A DNA stretch of 64,000 nucleotides, from assembly GCA_963822095.1 (NCBI GenBank), contig CAWGGS010000022.1, positions 14,365 to 78,364 of the forward strand, in the 5' to 3' direction. The notes below the pieces were generated by a model that did no database searches, was not told the DNA's origin, and saw only the letters and a list, made by a program, of their open reading frames with translations. Below are positions 1 through 8,150 of this stretch, piece by piece. The position numbers and the translations under genes are program-made. This DNA comes from CAWGGS01 sp963822095 (GTDB taxonomy: Bacteria; Desulfobacterota; Desulfobulbia; Desulfobulbales; Desulfocapsaceae). The stretch's first letter is position 1, and each line of letters starts with the position of its first letter.

Positions 1-474
1 GAGATTCTCCAACGCTACACAGAGATGCCGGTTGAGCTGATCACGGAAAAATTACTCATCAAGCCGAACCATGTTTTCATCGTGCCGGAAGACCGTGATC
101 TGCATGTTCTCGACGGAGAATTCCTGCTGAAGCCGATCTCAAAACCTCTGGGATGGCCCGATGTGATCACGGTTTTTCTGCGCTCCCTGACAGAGCATTG
201 GGATGGCAAACTCATTGCCGTCATTGTTTCCGGCTTTGATGGTGACGGGTCGGCAGCACTCAGCGGTATAAAGGAAGTGGGAGGAATTACGATTGCCCAG
301 CAGCTCAGTACGGCCGAACAAACTGACATGCCGGCAAAAGCAATCGCCAGCGGGTATGTTGATTTTGTTCTTTCACCTGAGAAGATAGCCAAAGAAATTA
401 TTCGAATTTCCAAGACCGAGTCAATGTCCGGGCACGAAACACAAGAGAGAGCGGAAAGAAACCATGCAGACTGA
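1..474 (+). CDS. CheB-type chemotaxis methylesterase, C-terminal part (5' end outside window)
   Basis: The reading frame is open from base 1, so the gene starts before the window; about 157 codons are seen. The part present matches the C-terminal half of the CheB catalytic domain, which hydrolyses glutamyl methyl esters on chemoreceptors: a VSGFDGDGSAAL stretch corresponding to the loop with the catalytic Asp, then GGITIAQ, DMPAKAI and a final GYVDFVLSPEKIA. The protein ends about 25 residues after the domain, so this copy is not followed by a CheR domain in the same chain. Whether it has an N-terminal receiver domain cannot be seen. No chemotaxis gene follows downstream. Confidence 0.8.
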   Translation, partial: EILQRYTEMPVELITEKLLIKPNHVFIVPEDRDLHVLDGEFLLKPISKPLGWPDVITVFLRSLTEHWDGKLIAVIVSGFDGDGSAALSGIKEVGGITIAQQLSTAEQTDMPAKAIASGYVDFVLSPEKIAKEIIRISKTESMSGHETQERAERNHAD

Positions 475-633
475 CCCCCTATTCTCGGGAGTTGCAGAAC
501 AGGATCGATGCCTCCTGCCGCTAATTATCCGGTGATTGGCCCATCGAAACGAAATGAGATGGTTTGAAATGATTTTCGCTTGCAACTCTTTTTCCCAACC
601 AGAATGTCAATCAGGAATCTACGAGGACTTGAA

Positions 634-960
634 ATGAAAAAAATTATACTGTTGGCAATGGTAATGATGACACTGCTTATATCTCTTGCCGGATGTTATT
701 GGCCATATCCCGACCATGGCAGAGGCAATCGACACGACAGCGGCGACAGGCATGACAGGGGTGAAGGCACGACAGGCACGACAGGGACGGAAGAGGTTAC
801 TAGAGACGTGGCAACTCAGGAAGAAGACACTATTTTCTCTTGTTCAAAGAGTCAGGAAGAAAACCTGATTGCGGTGAAGACCAGCGTGCCTGTCTACAAA
901 ATGATTTTAACTTTTATCAGTAAAAAATACTCGATAAAACTCCAAATAAATCGCAAATAA
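634..960 (+). CDS. small putative lipoprotein, unknown function
   Basis: I start at 634 because the Met there is followed directly by a basic-hydrophobic signal sequence ending in the lipobox LAGC; an upstream in-frame start at 580 would bury the signal. The mature part begins with a His/Asp/Arg/Gly-rich stretch (repeats of the HDRG kind), a low-complexity pattern common in small exported proteins of these bacteria, and ends with a basic tail of unrelated character. The second half shows no recognisable domain and could be read-through after a frameshift, because another frame is also open here. No family was recognised. It stands alone. Confidence 0.45.
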   Translation: MKKIILLAMVMMTLLISLAGCYWPYPDHGRGNRHDSGDRHDRGEGTTGTTGTEEVTRDVATQEEDTIFSCSKSQEENLIAVKTSVPVYKMILTFISKKYSIKLQINRK

Positions 961-1242
961 AGATATGATATCAACTTTTCGGGTTGTGATAATATGCGGA
1001 AATTAAATGTTATTTTAAGTTTTTACCCTGTTTGTATTCCGGAGAATCCAGGAGTCTTTCTTTAGAAGAAAATCAAACAAAAACAACCTATCTGGATTCT
1101 GGCTCCAGGCTCCTGAATTCTTGCAGCGAGTATTAAATAACGATTCGTTCGATAGTTGCGACACAATTACAACTCAATATGCCAACCCGGAAAGTTGTGA
1201 TATAATGAGATGGTCCTTCAACAGATTAAAGAGGTAAAGGTT

Positions 1243-1557
1243 ATGACGCTAAGAAGACTATTCTTACTCTTCCTGCTTTTCCCCTCACTGACATTTTCAG
1301 GATGTACGACGGGTCCGAATGGCCCCCCGGGCAACTGGGGTCACATGATGGGGTACGGTTATGGAGGAGGATTTATGTGGATACTGGTTCTGGTTGTAAT
1401 GGGTGTGATTTTCTACTTTCTGCAACAGGCCTCAAAATCAAAAGGCCCTGATGGTTCGGCAATGGAAACACCGTTGGAGATTTTGAAGAAACGGTATGCT
1501 CGAGGTGAGATCGACAAAGAGGAATTTGACCGGATGAAAAAGGATCTGGAAGCTTGA
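1243..1557 (+). CDS. SHOCT-domain small membrane protein
   Basis: The start at 1243 is preceded by an AGAGGTAAAGG ribosome-binding site; a start at 1210 is less likely. The 104-residue protein has a signal-like N-terminus with a Cys (FSGC) that could be lipidated, a Gly/Tyr/Met-rich linker, one clear membrane segment (about residues 44-62, WILVLVVMGVIFYFL) and a C-terminal SHOCT motif (LEILKKRYARGEIDKEEFDRMKKDL). SHOCT motifs are short oligomerisation modules of unknown precise role, often at the ends of small membrane proteins. It lies 37 bases upstream of the cardiolipin synthase gene on the same strand, so the two may be co-transcribed. Confidence 0.75.
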   Translation: MTLRRLFLLFLLFPSLTFSGCTTGPNGPPGNWGHMMGYGYGGGFMWILVLVVMGVIFYFLQQASKSKGPDGSAMETPLEILKKRYARGEIDKEEFDRMKKDLEA

Positions 1558-1594
1558 AGAGTACTCTACGGGGAACCATCCTGCAGCGACCGGA

Positions 1595-2764
1595 ATGATT
1601 CCAAACAACAATATCAAACTGTTGCATAACGGCAATGCCTATTTCCCGGCGCTTGAAGCCGCCTTGGACCGGGCAGAGCATGAGATATATCTGGAAAGCT
1701 ATATTTTTGAAAATGACCATACCGGGCGACGCATTGCGGAGGCCCTCGGAAGGGCCGCCGTACGCGGTGTAAAAACACACGTGCTGATAGATGGATTCGG
1801 CTCCAAGGGTTTGCCGAAAACCATGATTGACTTCCTGGAAACGGCAGGAGTCATGGTGCGGAAGTTCCGACCTGAAATATCTCCATGGACACTGAAACGT
1901 CAGAGATTGCGTCGCCTTCACCGCAAGATTGTGGTCGTGGACCTGAAGATGGCATTTGTCGGCGGCATTAACATAGTTGATGATATGGATATGCCCAACC
2001 AGACATCACTCCGCTATGATTTTACCGTACGTGTGGAAGGACCGTTGGTGAAACACATTCATGATTCTGCCCTTCGCTTGTGGTTGCAGGTGACCTGGGC
2101 TCGCCGGCCGTATTCCTCCTGGGGCAGGGAAACCAAAAGACGAATTTATGGGCCTACGTTCACCGGTTCAATGCGAGCGGCCTTTCTGGTACGGAACAAT
2201 TTCCGCCATCGCCGGGATATCGAAAATGCCTATCTTCAAGCAATCGGTCAGGCCCAAGACGAAATCATTCTGGCCAACGCCTATTTTTTACCCGGCTTGA
2301 ATTTTCGGCATGCGCTTGTGGCGGCAGCAAAGCGTGGCGTCCGGGTGATCTTACTCCTGCAAGGCAAGGCTGATCATCGTTTGGTCCATTACGCCTCGCA
2401 GGCCCTCTATGGCAGTTTTCTTGATACAGGAATCGAGATCTATGAGTATCACAGGAGCATTCTGCATGCCAAAGTTGCGGTAATCGACGAACACTGGGCA
2501 ACGGTTGGATCATCAAATCTTGACCCATTCAGTTTACTGCTTGCTCTTGAGGCAAATGTCGTGGTCGATGATCGAGGCTTTGCCGAGATATTAAAGAGAA
2601 GCCTGGAACAGGCGATCGAGAGGGGAGCGAAACCGATCTCCCCCCAAAACTGGCGGATGCAACCCCTTATAGTGCGTCTGGCGAGTTGGCTCAGCTACGC
2701 TTTGTTGCGGTTTATTAAGGGAATAGCTGGGTATGACCAGGGAACCTCTTCAAATCAAACCTGA
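1595..2764 (+). CDS. cls: cardiolipin synthase / phospholipase D family (ClsB-like)
   Basis: The 389-residue protein contains two phospholipase D HKD motifs: LHRKIVVVD with His at about 109 and LHAKVAVID with His at about 291, each followed by a Gly- or Ser/Asn-rich strand (FVGG, TVGSSNLDP). The two-motif arrangement, the length and the lack of an N-terminal membrane segment resemble ClsB of enterobacteria more than the longer membrane ClsA. It would condense phospholipids to cardiolipin at the inner membrane. The start follows the SHOCT gene closely. Both catalytic motifs are complete. A different phosphatidyl transfer reaction cannot be excluded from sequence alone. Confidence 0.85.
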   Translation: MIPNNNIKLLHNGNAYFPALEAALDRAEHEIYLESYIFENDHTGRRIAEALGRAAVRGVKTHVLIDGFGSKGLPKTMIDFLETAGVMVRKFRPEISPWTLKRQRLRRLHRKIVVVDLKMAFVGGINIVDDMDMPNQTSLRYDFTVRVEGPLVKHIHDSALRLWLQVTWARRPYSSWGRETKRRIYGPTFTGSMRAAFLVRNNFRHRRDIENAYLQAIGQAQDEIILANAYFLPGLNFRHALVAAAKRGVRVILLLQGKADHRLVHYASQALYGSFLDTGIEIYEYHRSILHAKVAVIDEHWATVGSSNLDPFSLLLALEANVVVDDRGFAEILKRSLEQAIERGAKPISPQNWRMQPLIVRLASWLSYALLRFIKGIAGYDQGTSSNQT

Positions 2765-2800
2765 TCTATGTGCTCTCTCCTTCTTTCGGAAACGGTGTCT

Positions 2801-2989
2801 TTTTCCATTCTGATTACCACTGAAATTCAGCCTATCGGAAAGGAAGGGTGTGAGCTGTTCGTATCTCGGGTTTCTGCCGCCTGGATGGCTGCAGTGAAGC
2901 CCCCAGGGATGGGATTAAGGCGTCCCAAGAAACGAATAGCTCACACCCTGGACTAATAGCTGAACAGTAGTGGTAATCAGATTTCCCAT
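2801..2989. mobile_element. MITE family 1, copy 1 (173 bp with 8-bp target duplication)
   Basis: The element proper is 2809-2981. Its ends are perfect inverted repeats TCTGATTACCACT / AGTGGTAATCAGA, and the inverted similarity continues inward past GTGTGAGCTGTTCGT. The flanks are TTTTCCAT on the left (2801-2808) and TTTCCCAT on the right (2982-2989), an 8-bp target duplication with one mismatch. The same element recurs at 3715-3885 and 46123-46295. It encodes no transposase; a 62-codon open frame running through it is an accident of the repeat. It sits just downstream of the cardiolipin synthase gene. Confidence 0.85.
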
Positions 2990-3117
2990 CGATCTCTAAT
3001 CAACTCAAAAGTGCGGTATCCCTTGTCTCGTTTCAACCTGGATTGGATCGGGGCTTGGGGCAAGACTGTTCACCATTGTGATGGGAGTGATCGATATGGA
3101 AACAGAGAGGCCCCGGA

Positions 3118-3163
3118 AAATAAAGGTCATATTTGACCCCTTGGGCAAATATGACCTTTATTT
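3118..3163. repeat. long perfect hairpin
   Basis: Eighteen-base arms AAATAAAGGTCATATTTG (3118-3135) and its exact complement (3146-3163) enclose a 10-base loop that itself contains CCC/GGG. There is no T-run after either side that would make a good intrinsic terminator. Together with copy 1 of MITE family 1 it fills the 587-base gap between cls and the BON-domain gene; I see nothing else in that gap. Confidence 0.7.
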
Positions 3164-3351
3164 AGCAACTGTTCAGGACTGCCCGACCCCTGTCTTTTGG
3201 ATAATTATTATTTGAAAGCAGGATCTTGCATGAAGTGACATAGAATTTTGAGGTCTGGCCCCAAAATTGCTTTACATAAAAGTAACCTCATACAGTCAAC
3301 CTGCACCTTCAATAGTTTCACTCCTATAACACCTTCCCAAAAGTAATAGTT

Positions 3352-3666
3352 ATGAAAAACGCAAATTTCGTCAGGAATTTTTTCATCGGACTGTTTTTCG
3401 TTGTTTTCCTTGCCGGTTGTGCCGCCACCTCGCATAGGGAAAGGACCGGGCAGTATATTGATGACTCAGCAATTATCACCAAAGTAAAAGCTGAGATTTT
3501 TCATGACCCGATGCTCAGGGTTTTCCAGATCAGTGTTGAATCATTCAAGGGAGTCGTGCAGTTGAGCGGTTTCGTTGATTCTCCGGAAGCCTTTACCAGA
3601 GCAGAGGAAGGAGCAGAGTCTGTAGAGGGTGTCAAAGCCGTCAAAAACAGCCTGGTGGTGAAATGA
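3352..3666 (+). CDS. BON-domain lipoprotein
   Basis: The 104-residue protein has a lipoprotein signal peptide with lipobox LAGC (Cys at about 24) and then one BON domain (about residues 36-104: DDSAIITKVKAEIF ... VVQLSGFVDSPEAFTRAEEGA ... GVKAVKNSLVVK). BON domains, as in OsmY and DolP, are periplasmic or outer-membrane domains thought to bind phospholipid surfaces and are typical of envelope stress responses. The gene is monocistronic and lies between two copies of MITE family 1. The ribosome-binding site is weak. The family assignment is secure; the exact role is not known. Confidence 0.8.
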   Translation: MKNANFVRNFFIGLFFVVFLAGCAATSHRERTGQYIDDSAIITKVKAEIFHDPMLRVFQISVESFKGVVQLSGFVDSPEAFTRAEEGAESVEGVKAVKNSLVVK

Positions 3667-3714
3667 ACGGGCTGAGGAGGCCGGTGCTAATTGGAATCGC
3701 AGTACTTAATCGAA

Positions 3715-3885
3715 TCCGATTACCCTTGAAACTCAGTCGATCGGAATGGAAGGGAATGAGCTGTTGGTTTCTCAGGTCTCTGCAGTCGTCCAGGCTGCAG
3801 AGGCCCGAGGGATGAGTTTATGGCGTCTTGAAAAAACGAACAGCTCACATCATGGATCAATAGTTGACCATTCGTGGTGATCATA
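3715..3885. mobile_element. MITE family 1, copy 2 (diverged)
   Basis: This copy matches copy 1 in outline: left end TCCGATTACCC, internal AGGGAATGAGCTGTTGGTTT, and right part AACAGCTCACAT ... GTGGTGATCATA. The flanks TAATCGAA (3707-3714) and TAATGAAA (3886-3893) could be a worn 8-bp target duplication (6 of 8 positions). It has more mismatches in its terminal repeats than the other two copies and is probably the oldest insertion. It lies immediately downstream of the BON gene. Confidence 0.7.
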
Positions 3886-3915
3886 TAATGAAAAGATAGA
3901 AAAAAGGGGGCACCG

Positions 3916-4062
3916 ATGCTCGAAACAATAGCTATCATCTTGATTATCCTTTGGATTTTTGGACTGGTTTCATCACATACCATGGGGGGACTCATCCATA
4001 TCCTCTTGGTCATTGCAGTCGTGGTCATCCTCCTTCGTCTTATCCAAGGTCGACGCCTGTAG
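3916..4062 (+). CDS. 48-residue membrane protein, lmo0937 (DUF5670) type
   Basis: Translation from the ATG at 3916, after a purine-rich AAAAAAGGGGG leader, gives a 48-residue protein with two hydrophobic segments (about 3-20 and 28-42) separated by a conserved-looking SHTMGGLIH turn and ending in a short basic tail QGRRL. This is the pattern of the very small lmo0937-family inner-membrane proteins, which are widespread and of unknown function. A probable paralogue with the same HTMGGFIH core lies at 5918-6088. Confidence 0.75.
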   Translation: MLETIAIILIILWIFGLVSSHTMGGLIHILLVIAVVVILLRLIQGRRL

Positions 4063-4257
4063 CTGAACCCAGCGTGGTTAAGGCAGCGCAATATTGGAGG
4101 GCTGGTAAGCGGTTAATTGTCCAGTTCATCGACAAAAATACACCGATTTGGCTGGCTCGATGGTGAGAGCCGCAGTGGGAGCCGGCGTGCTGTTGTATGG
4201 AGTCGGTCGTTTGAGGAATACGAAAGGGTCATCAATTAATTTTAAGGGAGACAAATT

Positions 4258-4548
4258 ATGGATACGAAGGAGGCCTTCAAACAGAAGGTGGAGGCTGAGG
4301 TGGAACTCGCCCAGGCGAAACTTGCCGAGTTGAAGGCTCAAGCCAAGAGTTCCGTAGCCGATGCTCAGATCAAATATGCGGAACAAGCTGCAGAACTCGA
4401 ACAGAAAGTGGAAGCCACGAAGGCCAAACTGAAAGAAGTGTCAGAAGCAGGTGCTGAAGGGCGGGAGCGGCTTAAAGGCGGTATGGAGAGTGCCTGGAGT
4501 TCCTTGAGCACAGCCGTTCGAGATACCATTGCCAAGTTTAAACAATAA
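4258..4548 (+). CDS. coiled-coil protein of unknown function
   Basis: The 96-residue protein is almost entirely a charged, Ala/Lys/Glu-rich helix (residues 5-75, repeated EAELELAQAKLAELKAQAK-like heptads) with no signal peptide and no Cys, followed by a short amphipathic end (ESAWSSLSTAVRDTIAKFKQ). A GGGAGACAA ribosome-binding site precedes the ATG. Such small coiled coils often neighbour stress-related envelope genes, as here, but no function can be assigned. The 195 bases upstream hold a short open frame with a hydrophobic stretch that I do not regard as a gene. Confidence 0.65.
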   Translation: MDTKEAFKQKVEAEVELAQAKLAELKAQAKSSVADAQIKYAEQAAELEQKVEATKAKLKEVSEAGAEGRERLKGGMESAWSSLSTAVRDTIAKFKQ

Positions 4549-4628
4549 ATGAAACTACAACCACCTTGGATCGAAGAGTCATTCCAAGAGACTTCAGTGT
4601 AACCAACATCCACATCAAGGAGAGAGAA

Positions 4629-5558
4629 ATGCAGAAAAAAAAGTTCGTTTTTACGGTAATCACCTGTCTTTTTTTGGGCTGTGCGTCAACAGGTTTTGGC
4701 GCCATGACCCTGAAAAGGATCGGTGTAAGTCCCTTTTACTCGCCGCCTTTGCGTACTGAGGCAAACCTTAAGACTCTTGTGGAAACCAGGGATTCCGACC
4801 TGAGAACCGGTTTTTCCAAGGCCGGCGCTTCTGATCTCTACCCGGCATTTGCCGAGCAATTCCCCACCACGAAAATCGAATCCATTTCCATCCAGCCCGG
4901 GGAAACCATGCAATGGATGCTCTTCAAAAAGAAAGGCAAGGGTCCTGTTTTAGTCGCCAGGGATGTAACCTGGGGGGGAGATGAACCTTTCGAGGCCTTC
5001 CGCTTTTACATTACTAAGGATCAGAACCGCTATGAATTTGTCGTTCCCTATGGATGCGGCAATGTTGCATTGAAAGACGTCACAGCTGTGGAGGTTGTCG
5101 CAGCACCGGTAGTTGCGCCACCGCCGGTTACGGTGGTTCCTCAAAAGATGGCAGGCGGATTCCTGGTGGATGGGGGTCTTGCGTATACCTTTGATCCGGA
5201 GAGCTATGCCTTTGCCCGCATAGGGTATGAAATACCCCTGCGAGAAAATTGGTCCGTTATAGGACTTGTCGGTGGTTTCGGCCACCTGCATGGTGATTAT
5301 GGCGAGAGCGCCTTTGTCGCTGATGCACTATTGGAATACAGTTGGACCAGATTTTCTGTCGGATTCGGTGGCGGGTACTGGTCCGGTGACGGTGGCCAGA
5401 TGGATCTGATTGCTGAAGTTGAATATCGATTGTCTGAAGATACAAACAGCATGTGGAACAGAACGAGCCTCTTGTTTGAAGTACGTTCTGCAGTTGATGA
5501 ATTAGACACCATGAGAGACGAAGGACGGGTTGGTCTTGGCCTAAGATATAGATTTTAG
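4629..5558 (+). CDS. putative outer-membrane beta-barrel protein
   Basis: The start at 4629 has an AAGGAGAGAG site and begins a signal peptide (MQKKKFVFTVITCLFLGC...); the Cys at about 18 could also make it a lipoprotein. The 309-residue protein has an N-terminal periplasmic-like domain (about 30-155), a Pro/Val-rich linker (VVAPPPVTVVP, about 165), then a Gly/aromatic-rich region (about 180-309) with alternating hydrophobic strands ending in GLGLRYRF. A C-terminal aromatic residue is the usual recognition signal for barrel assembly. The two-part layout resembles proteins that expose an N-terminal domain beside a small eight-strand barrel. No specific family was recognised. Confidence 0.6.
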   Translation: MQKKKFVFTVITCLFLGCASTGFGAMTLKRIGVSPFYSPPLRTEANLKTLVETRDSDLRTGFSKAGASDLYPAFAEQFPTTKIESISIQPGETMQWMLFKKKGKGPVLVARDVTWGGDEPFEAFRFYITKDQNRYEFVVPYGCGNVALKDVTAVEVVAAPVVAPPPVTVVPQKMAGGFLVDGGLAYTFDPESYAFARIGYEIPLRENWSVIGLVGGFGHLHGDYGESAFVADALLEYSWTRFSVGFGGGYWSGDGGQMDLIAEVEYRLSEDTNSMWNRTSLLFEVRSAVDELDTMRDEGRVGLGLRYRF

Positions 5559-5668
5559 GACTAAATGGTGTCAGTGAGAAACCGGCATCATTTCTGACTG
5601 GCCATCCAGCTGGTTCTGGATGTTCAAGGAGATAAGAAGGGGGATACTACCACGTTCTTAAAAAAAAT

Positions 5669-5866
5669 GGCTCATCCGGTTTAATCGTACTTTTAAAAGG
5701 CTGAAATTATTGAGATGGCTGAAATTCATCGCTTCCAGACACTGCTCTCCGGCCTTATCGCCTGTACACCACGGCTGACGGAGGCCGTCCCTGGCCTGCT
5801 GTGTCAGTTGCGGACGTCCTGTCCGCAACCCTGCGGGCCTTTGAGATTATTTCAACCGGAAGAATA
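5669..5866 (-). mobile_element. MITE family 2, copy A (inverted orientation)
   Basis: On the minus strand this stretch reads nearly in step with the copies at 9452-9717 and 10939-11209: the shared blocks include GTTGCGGACAGGACGTCCGCAAC, GGCCAGGGACGG, GTCAGCCGTGGTGTAC, GATAAGGCCG, GAAGCGATGA and AAAGTACG ... CGGATGAGCC. The outer end near 5866 (GGAAGAATA) is degenerate compared with the GGAAGAACC expected, and no target duplication is visible. It occupies most of the gap between the barrel gene and the next small gene. Confidence 0.75.
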
Positions 5867-5917
5867 ATCAGAAGCGGTCAAACAGGAGAACCCGATGGAG
5901 TGGAATGGAGCAGTTAT

Positions 5918-6088
5918 ATGAGTATTTCTCTGGTTGTTTGGAATAGAAAAAATCACACGATGGGAGGGTTTATCCATACCTTGCCGGTGATTGCCGTTGC
6001 CGCGATGCTGGTCAATATCCTTAAAAGACGAATAATCGCACCACCGGCAGAAGACAAAAAACGAAACGAACACCTAAATAACGTATGA
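5918..6088 (+). CDS. small membrane protein, possible degenerate lmo0937-type paralogue
   Basis: From the Met at 5918 a 56-residue protein can be read. Its centre, HTMGGFIHTLPVIAVAAMLVNILKRR, aligns with HTMGGLIHILLVIAVVVILLRLIQGRR of the gene at 3916. The first membrane segment, however, is replaced by a poor match (SISLVVWNRKN), so the 5' part may be frameshifted or the gene may be decaying. The open frame extends upstream into MITE copy A, which is not a real N-terminus. Function is unknown. Confidence 0.4.
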   Translation: MSISLVVWNRKNHTMGGFIHTLPVIAVAAMLVNILKRRIIAPPAEDKKRNEHLNNV

Positions 6089-6101
6089 AGGAGGCAAAAA
6101 A

Positions 6102-6635
6102 ATGAGAAAAATACTATTAAGAGCCCTACCTTTGGTCGCGGTTCTGATGTTTCCTCTCTTGGCGAAGGCTCAGGTATCTGTACGCGTAAATATTTCTGTT
6201 CCGCCAATCATAGGCTTCAGGGGCCAGCCGCAGTTGGTGGTATTACCTGGGACCTATGTATATGCAGCACCCGACGTAGAGGCCGATATCTTTTTTTACG
6301 ACGGCTGGTGGTGGCGTCCCTGGGAAGGACGCTGGTATCGCTCACGTGATTATAGATCAGGTTGGAGACATTATCGTAGTACTCCTTCCTTCTCTAGACA
6401 GATTCCGTCCAACTGGAGGAGAGACTACAGAGAGCGCCGGTGGCAAGGACATCAATGGAACGTCATCGCAATTCCTCAAGAACAGGTTCAAAAAAATTGG
6501 AGTGGTTGGAAAAACAACAGGCATTGGGAAAAACAACAGACCTGGGGAGTTCGGGACCTGCGTTCCGGAGCGCGCCCGCAACACTCCCCTCCACAACATA
6601 TAAAAGCGAAAGGAAAGCACTCAAAGCATAACTAG
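6102..6635 (+). CDS. exported Trp/Arg-rich protein (YXWGXW-like)
   Basis: A GAAGGAGGC site precedes the ATG. The 177-residue protein has a cleavable signal peptide (to about residue 23, LLAKAQ), a short beta-rich domain (about 24-65, VRVNISVPPIIGFRGQPQLVVLPGTYVYA), then a region with many Trp, Tyr and Arg (FFYDGWWWRPWEGRWYRSRDY) and a basic His/Lys/Gln tail. This composition matches small periplasmic proteins annotated as YXWGXW-repeat proteins, whose role is unknown. It follows the possible lmo0937 paralogue by 13 bases. Confidence 0.65.
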   Translation: MRKILLRALPLVAVLMFPLLAKAQVSVRVNISVPPIIGFRGQPQLVVLPGTYVYAAPDVEADIFFYDGWWWRPWEGRWYRSRDYRSGWRHYRSTPSFSRQIPSNWRRDYRERRWQGHQWNVIAIPQEQVQKNWSGWKNNRHWEKQQTWGVRDLRSGARPQHSPPQHIKAKGKHSKHN

Positions 6636-6807
6636 CCCGGATCTCTTGTTGGTTCAGACGCGTGTCAGGTTCGAGTTTTTTGGCGATGAACAGATATAAC
6701 TGTTTGAGCTCACCATTGAGGTCGGACATGTAAGCAAGTACATGAGATTCCGATAAAACATGTTTTCGAGGTGGCCTAAACAACAACCTTTTGAGAAGGA
6801 GCCTCCA

Positions 6808-7176
6808 ATGAAGAAACGGTTCATACTCGAGTCCATCCTGGACGCCACCATCTCTCTGTATGCTGGGTTTGTTCAGGCAGCCAACCCGACGCCGGTCCAG
6901 GAAAATATGGAAATGCACGAGCAGGAGCAAATATATGGCAGTCAACTCATGACACGACAAGAATGCAGCGAATATCACGCTCGAATGCGTGCTGCCGGTA
7001 CTGCCGAAGAGCAGGAACAGGTCCGTGACGAATATCATCAGGCCATGAAAAAAGGCGCCGCATTGCAGGGTATATGCGTCCCCGAGGACCCGCCTGTCGG
7101 CGGTATCGGCAGTGGCTCGAGTAATGGTATAGGTCAGGGTGGCGGAAGGGGCTCGGGCAAAGGACGCAGGCGATGA
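6808..7176 (+). CDS. small exported protein of unknown function
   Basis: I place the start at 6808, where a GAAGGAGCC site precedes ATG and a basic N-terminus leads into a hydrophobic stretch ending at QAANP. The upstream in-frame start at 6760 would add 16 non-signal residues. The mature part is acidic-helical (EQEQIYGSQLMTRQECSEYH ... DEYHQAMKKGA), has two Cys, and ends in a Gly/Ser-rich and then basic tail (GQGGGRGSGKGRRR). Similar short proteins with a TRxExxxYxxRM core occur in other proteobacteria without known function. Confidence 0.5.
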   Translation: MKKRFILESILDATISLYAGFVQAANPTPVQENMEMHEQEQIYGSQLMTRQECSEYHARMRAAGTAEEQEQVRDEYHQAMKKGAALQGICVPEDPPVGGIGSGSSNGIGQGGGRGSGKGRRR

Positions 7177-7239
7177 GTTGGCGGCCTCTCTTCTTGCTTC
7201 AAATGTGATCGGTATTTCCAACCATCAGAAAGAAAAAGG

Positions 7240-7297
7240 GGTTCTTCCGGATTGCTTCTTTCAGCTTTACAAAAGTACGCTTTAATCGGATGAATCC
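7240..7297 (+). mobile_element. MITE family 2, internally deleted copy D
   Basis: The 58-base stretch begins GGTTCTTCCGGATT and ends TTTACAAAAGTACGCTTTAATCGGATGAATCC. These match the left and right ends of the full copies, with about 200 internal bases missing. It lies directly upstream of the monooxygenase-like gene at 7321. Confidence 0.6.
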
Positions 7298-7320
7298 CAA
7301 AAGGAGGGCCTTTGCAAACC

Positions 7321-7650
7321 ATGATAATAGTCAAAACAATCATGAATGTGCATTCTGAAAAGCAACGGGAGGTTCTGCAAACACTGCTTTCTTTGATCCC
7401 TCCGTTGGATAAAGAAGAAGGGTGCATACGACATGGTTTCTACAGTGATATCGAAAATAAAAATGTATTCAAAATGATTTCGGAATGGGACACCCGTCAA
7501 CATATGGAACAATTTTTGATGTCCGACAGATTTAGCGTTTTGCTCGGAACCAAGAGCCTTTTATCCGAGCCTTTGAAAGTTCGCATCTTGACGGTTGCAC
7601 ATTCTGAAGGCCTTGAGGCTGTCGATCTCTTACGAATAAAAAGTAAATGA
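7321..7650 (+). CDS. antibiotic-biosynthesis-monooxygenase (ABM) fold protein
   Basis: The start at 7321 follows an AAGGAGGG site; a TTG at 7312 is too close to it. The 109-residue protein has the one-domain ferredoxin-like ABM layout: MIIVKTIMNVHSEKQREVLQTLLSLIPPLDKEEGCIRHGFYSD ... VFKMISEWDTRQHMEQFLMSDRFSVLLG. Members range from quinol and heme-degrading monooxygenases to proteins of unknown role. No substrate is indicated by the context. A second ABM protein with different sequence is encoded at 48826-49107. Confidence 0.7.
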   Translation: MIIVKTIMNVHSEKQREVLQTLLSLIPPLDKEEGCIRHGFYSDIENKNVFKMISEWDTRQHMEQFLMSDRFSVLLGTKSLLSEPLKVRILTVAHSEGLEAVDLLRIKSK

Positions 7651-7683
7651 TCTCCCAGGTTCCTGCCGAAAGGAGTGAGCGAT

Positions 7684-8150
7684 ATGAATATGCTACTTAT
7701 TTATCCAAATTTCCCTATATCTTCGGTATCTTACCTATGCATTAAGCTTTTTCGGCAAGAAGGCAGCCTTTTCACCCCTTGGTCTGCTCACCGTAGCAAG
7801 TCTGTTGCCCGAAGAATTGTCAAAACGGCTTGTGGAAGCGAATGTGGATAAACTGACGGATACGGACTCTTGACTGGGCAGATATGGCCTTTATCGGTGG
7901 TATGGTGGTATGGCGGTTCAGTGAAAATTTGCCTAACAGATTATCGGGCCGTTGCGCGTCGGCTAATTTGAAAGTTGTTGCCGGAGGGCCGCTTTTTACC
8001 AGAGAGTCGGATCTTTTTGAGGACGTTTAATATCTTGTGCTTGACGAGGCAGAACTATCTGGGTCATTCAACCAATTGGCAGAGACAAATATTGCCCTTG
8101 GTTCGTTTTTTGCGTGGGCGGCAACCTCAGTTGATGAGGGGTAATATGTC
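7684..8150 (+). pseudogene. decayed B12-binding radical SAM gene (N-terminal remnant)
   Basis: Reading across frames from the ATG at 7684 gives MNMLLIYPNFP, then IKLFGKKAAFSPLGLLTVASLLPEE (written in two pieces: IKLFGKKAAF and SPLGLLTVASLLPEE), LSKRLVEANVDKLTD, WADMAFIGGM, RFSENL, LKVVAGGPLFT and VLDEAEL. These are the successive signature pieces of the cobalamin-binding half of B12-binding radical SAM proteins. They are spread over all three frames with internal stops, so the gene is dead. The radical SAM half with CxxxCxxC is not seen downstream. It fills most of the 800-base gap up to 8457; the remaining 300 bases hold nothing I can name. Confidence 0.7.

Noticed and set aside
2768..2956. 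Short open frame downstream of cls
   Set aside because: It lies almost wholly in MITE family 1 copy 1 and is not conserved in frame in the other copies.
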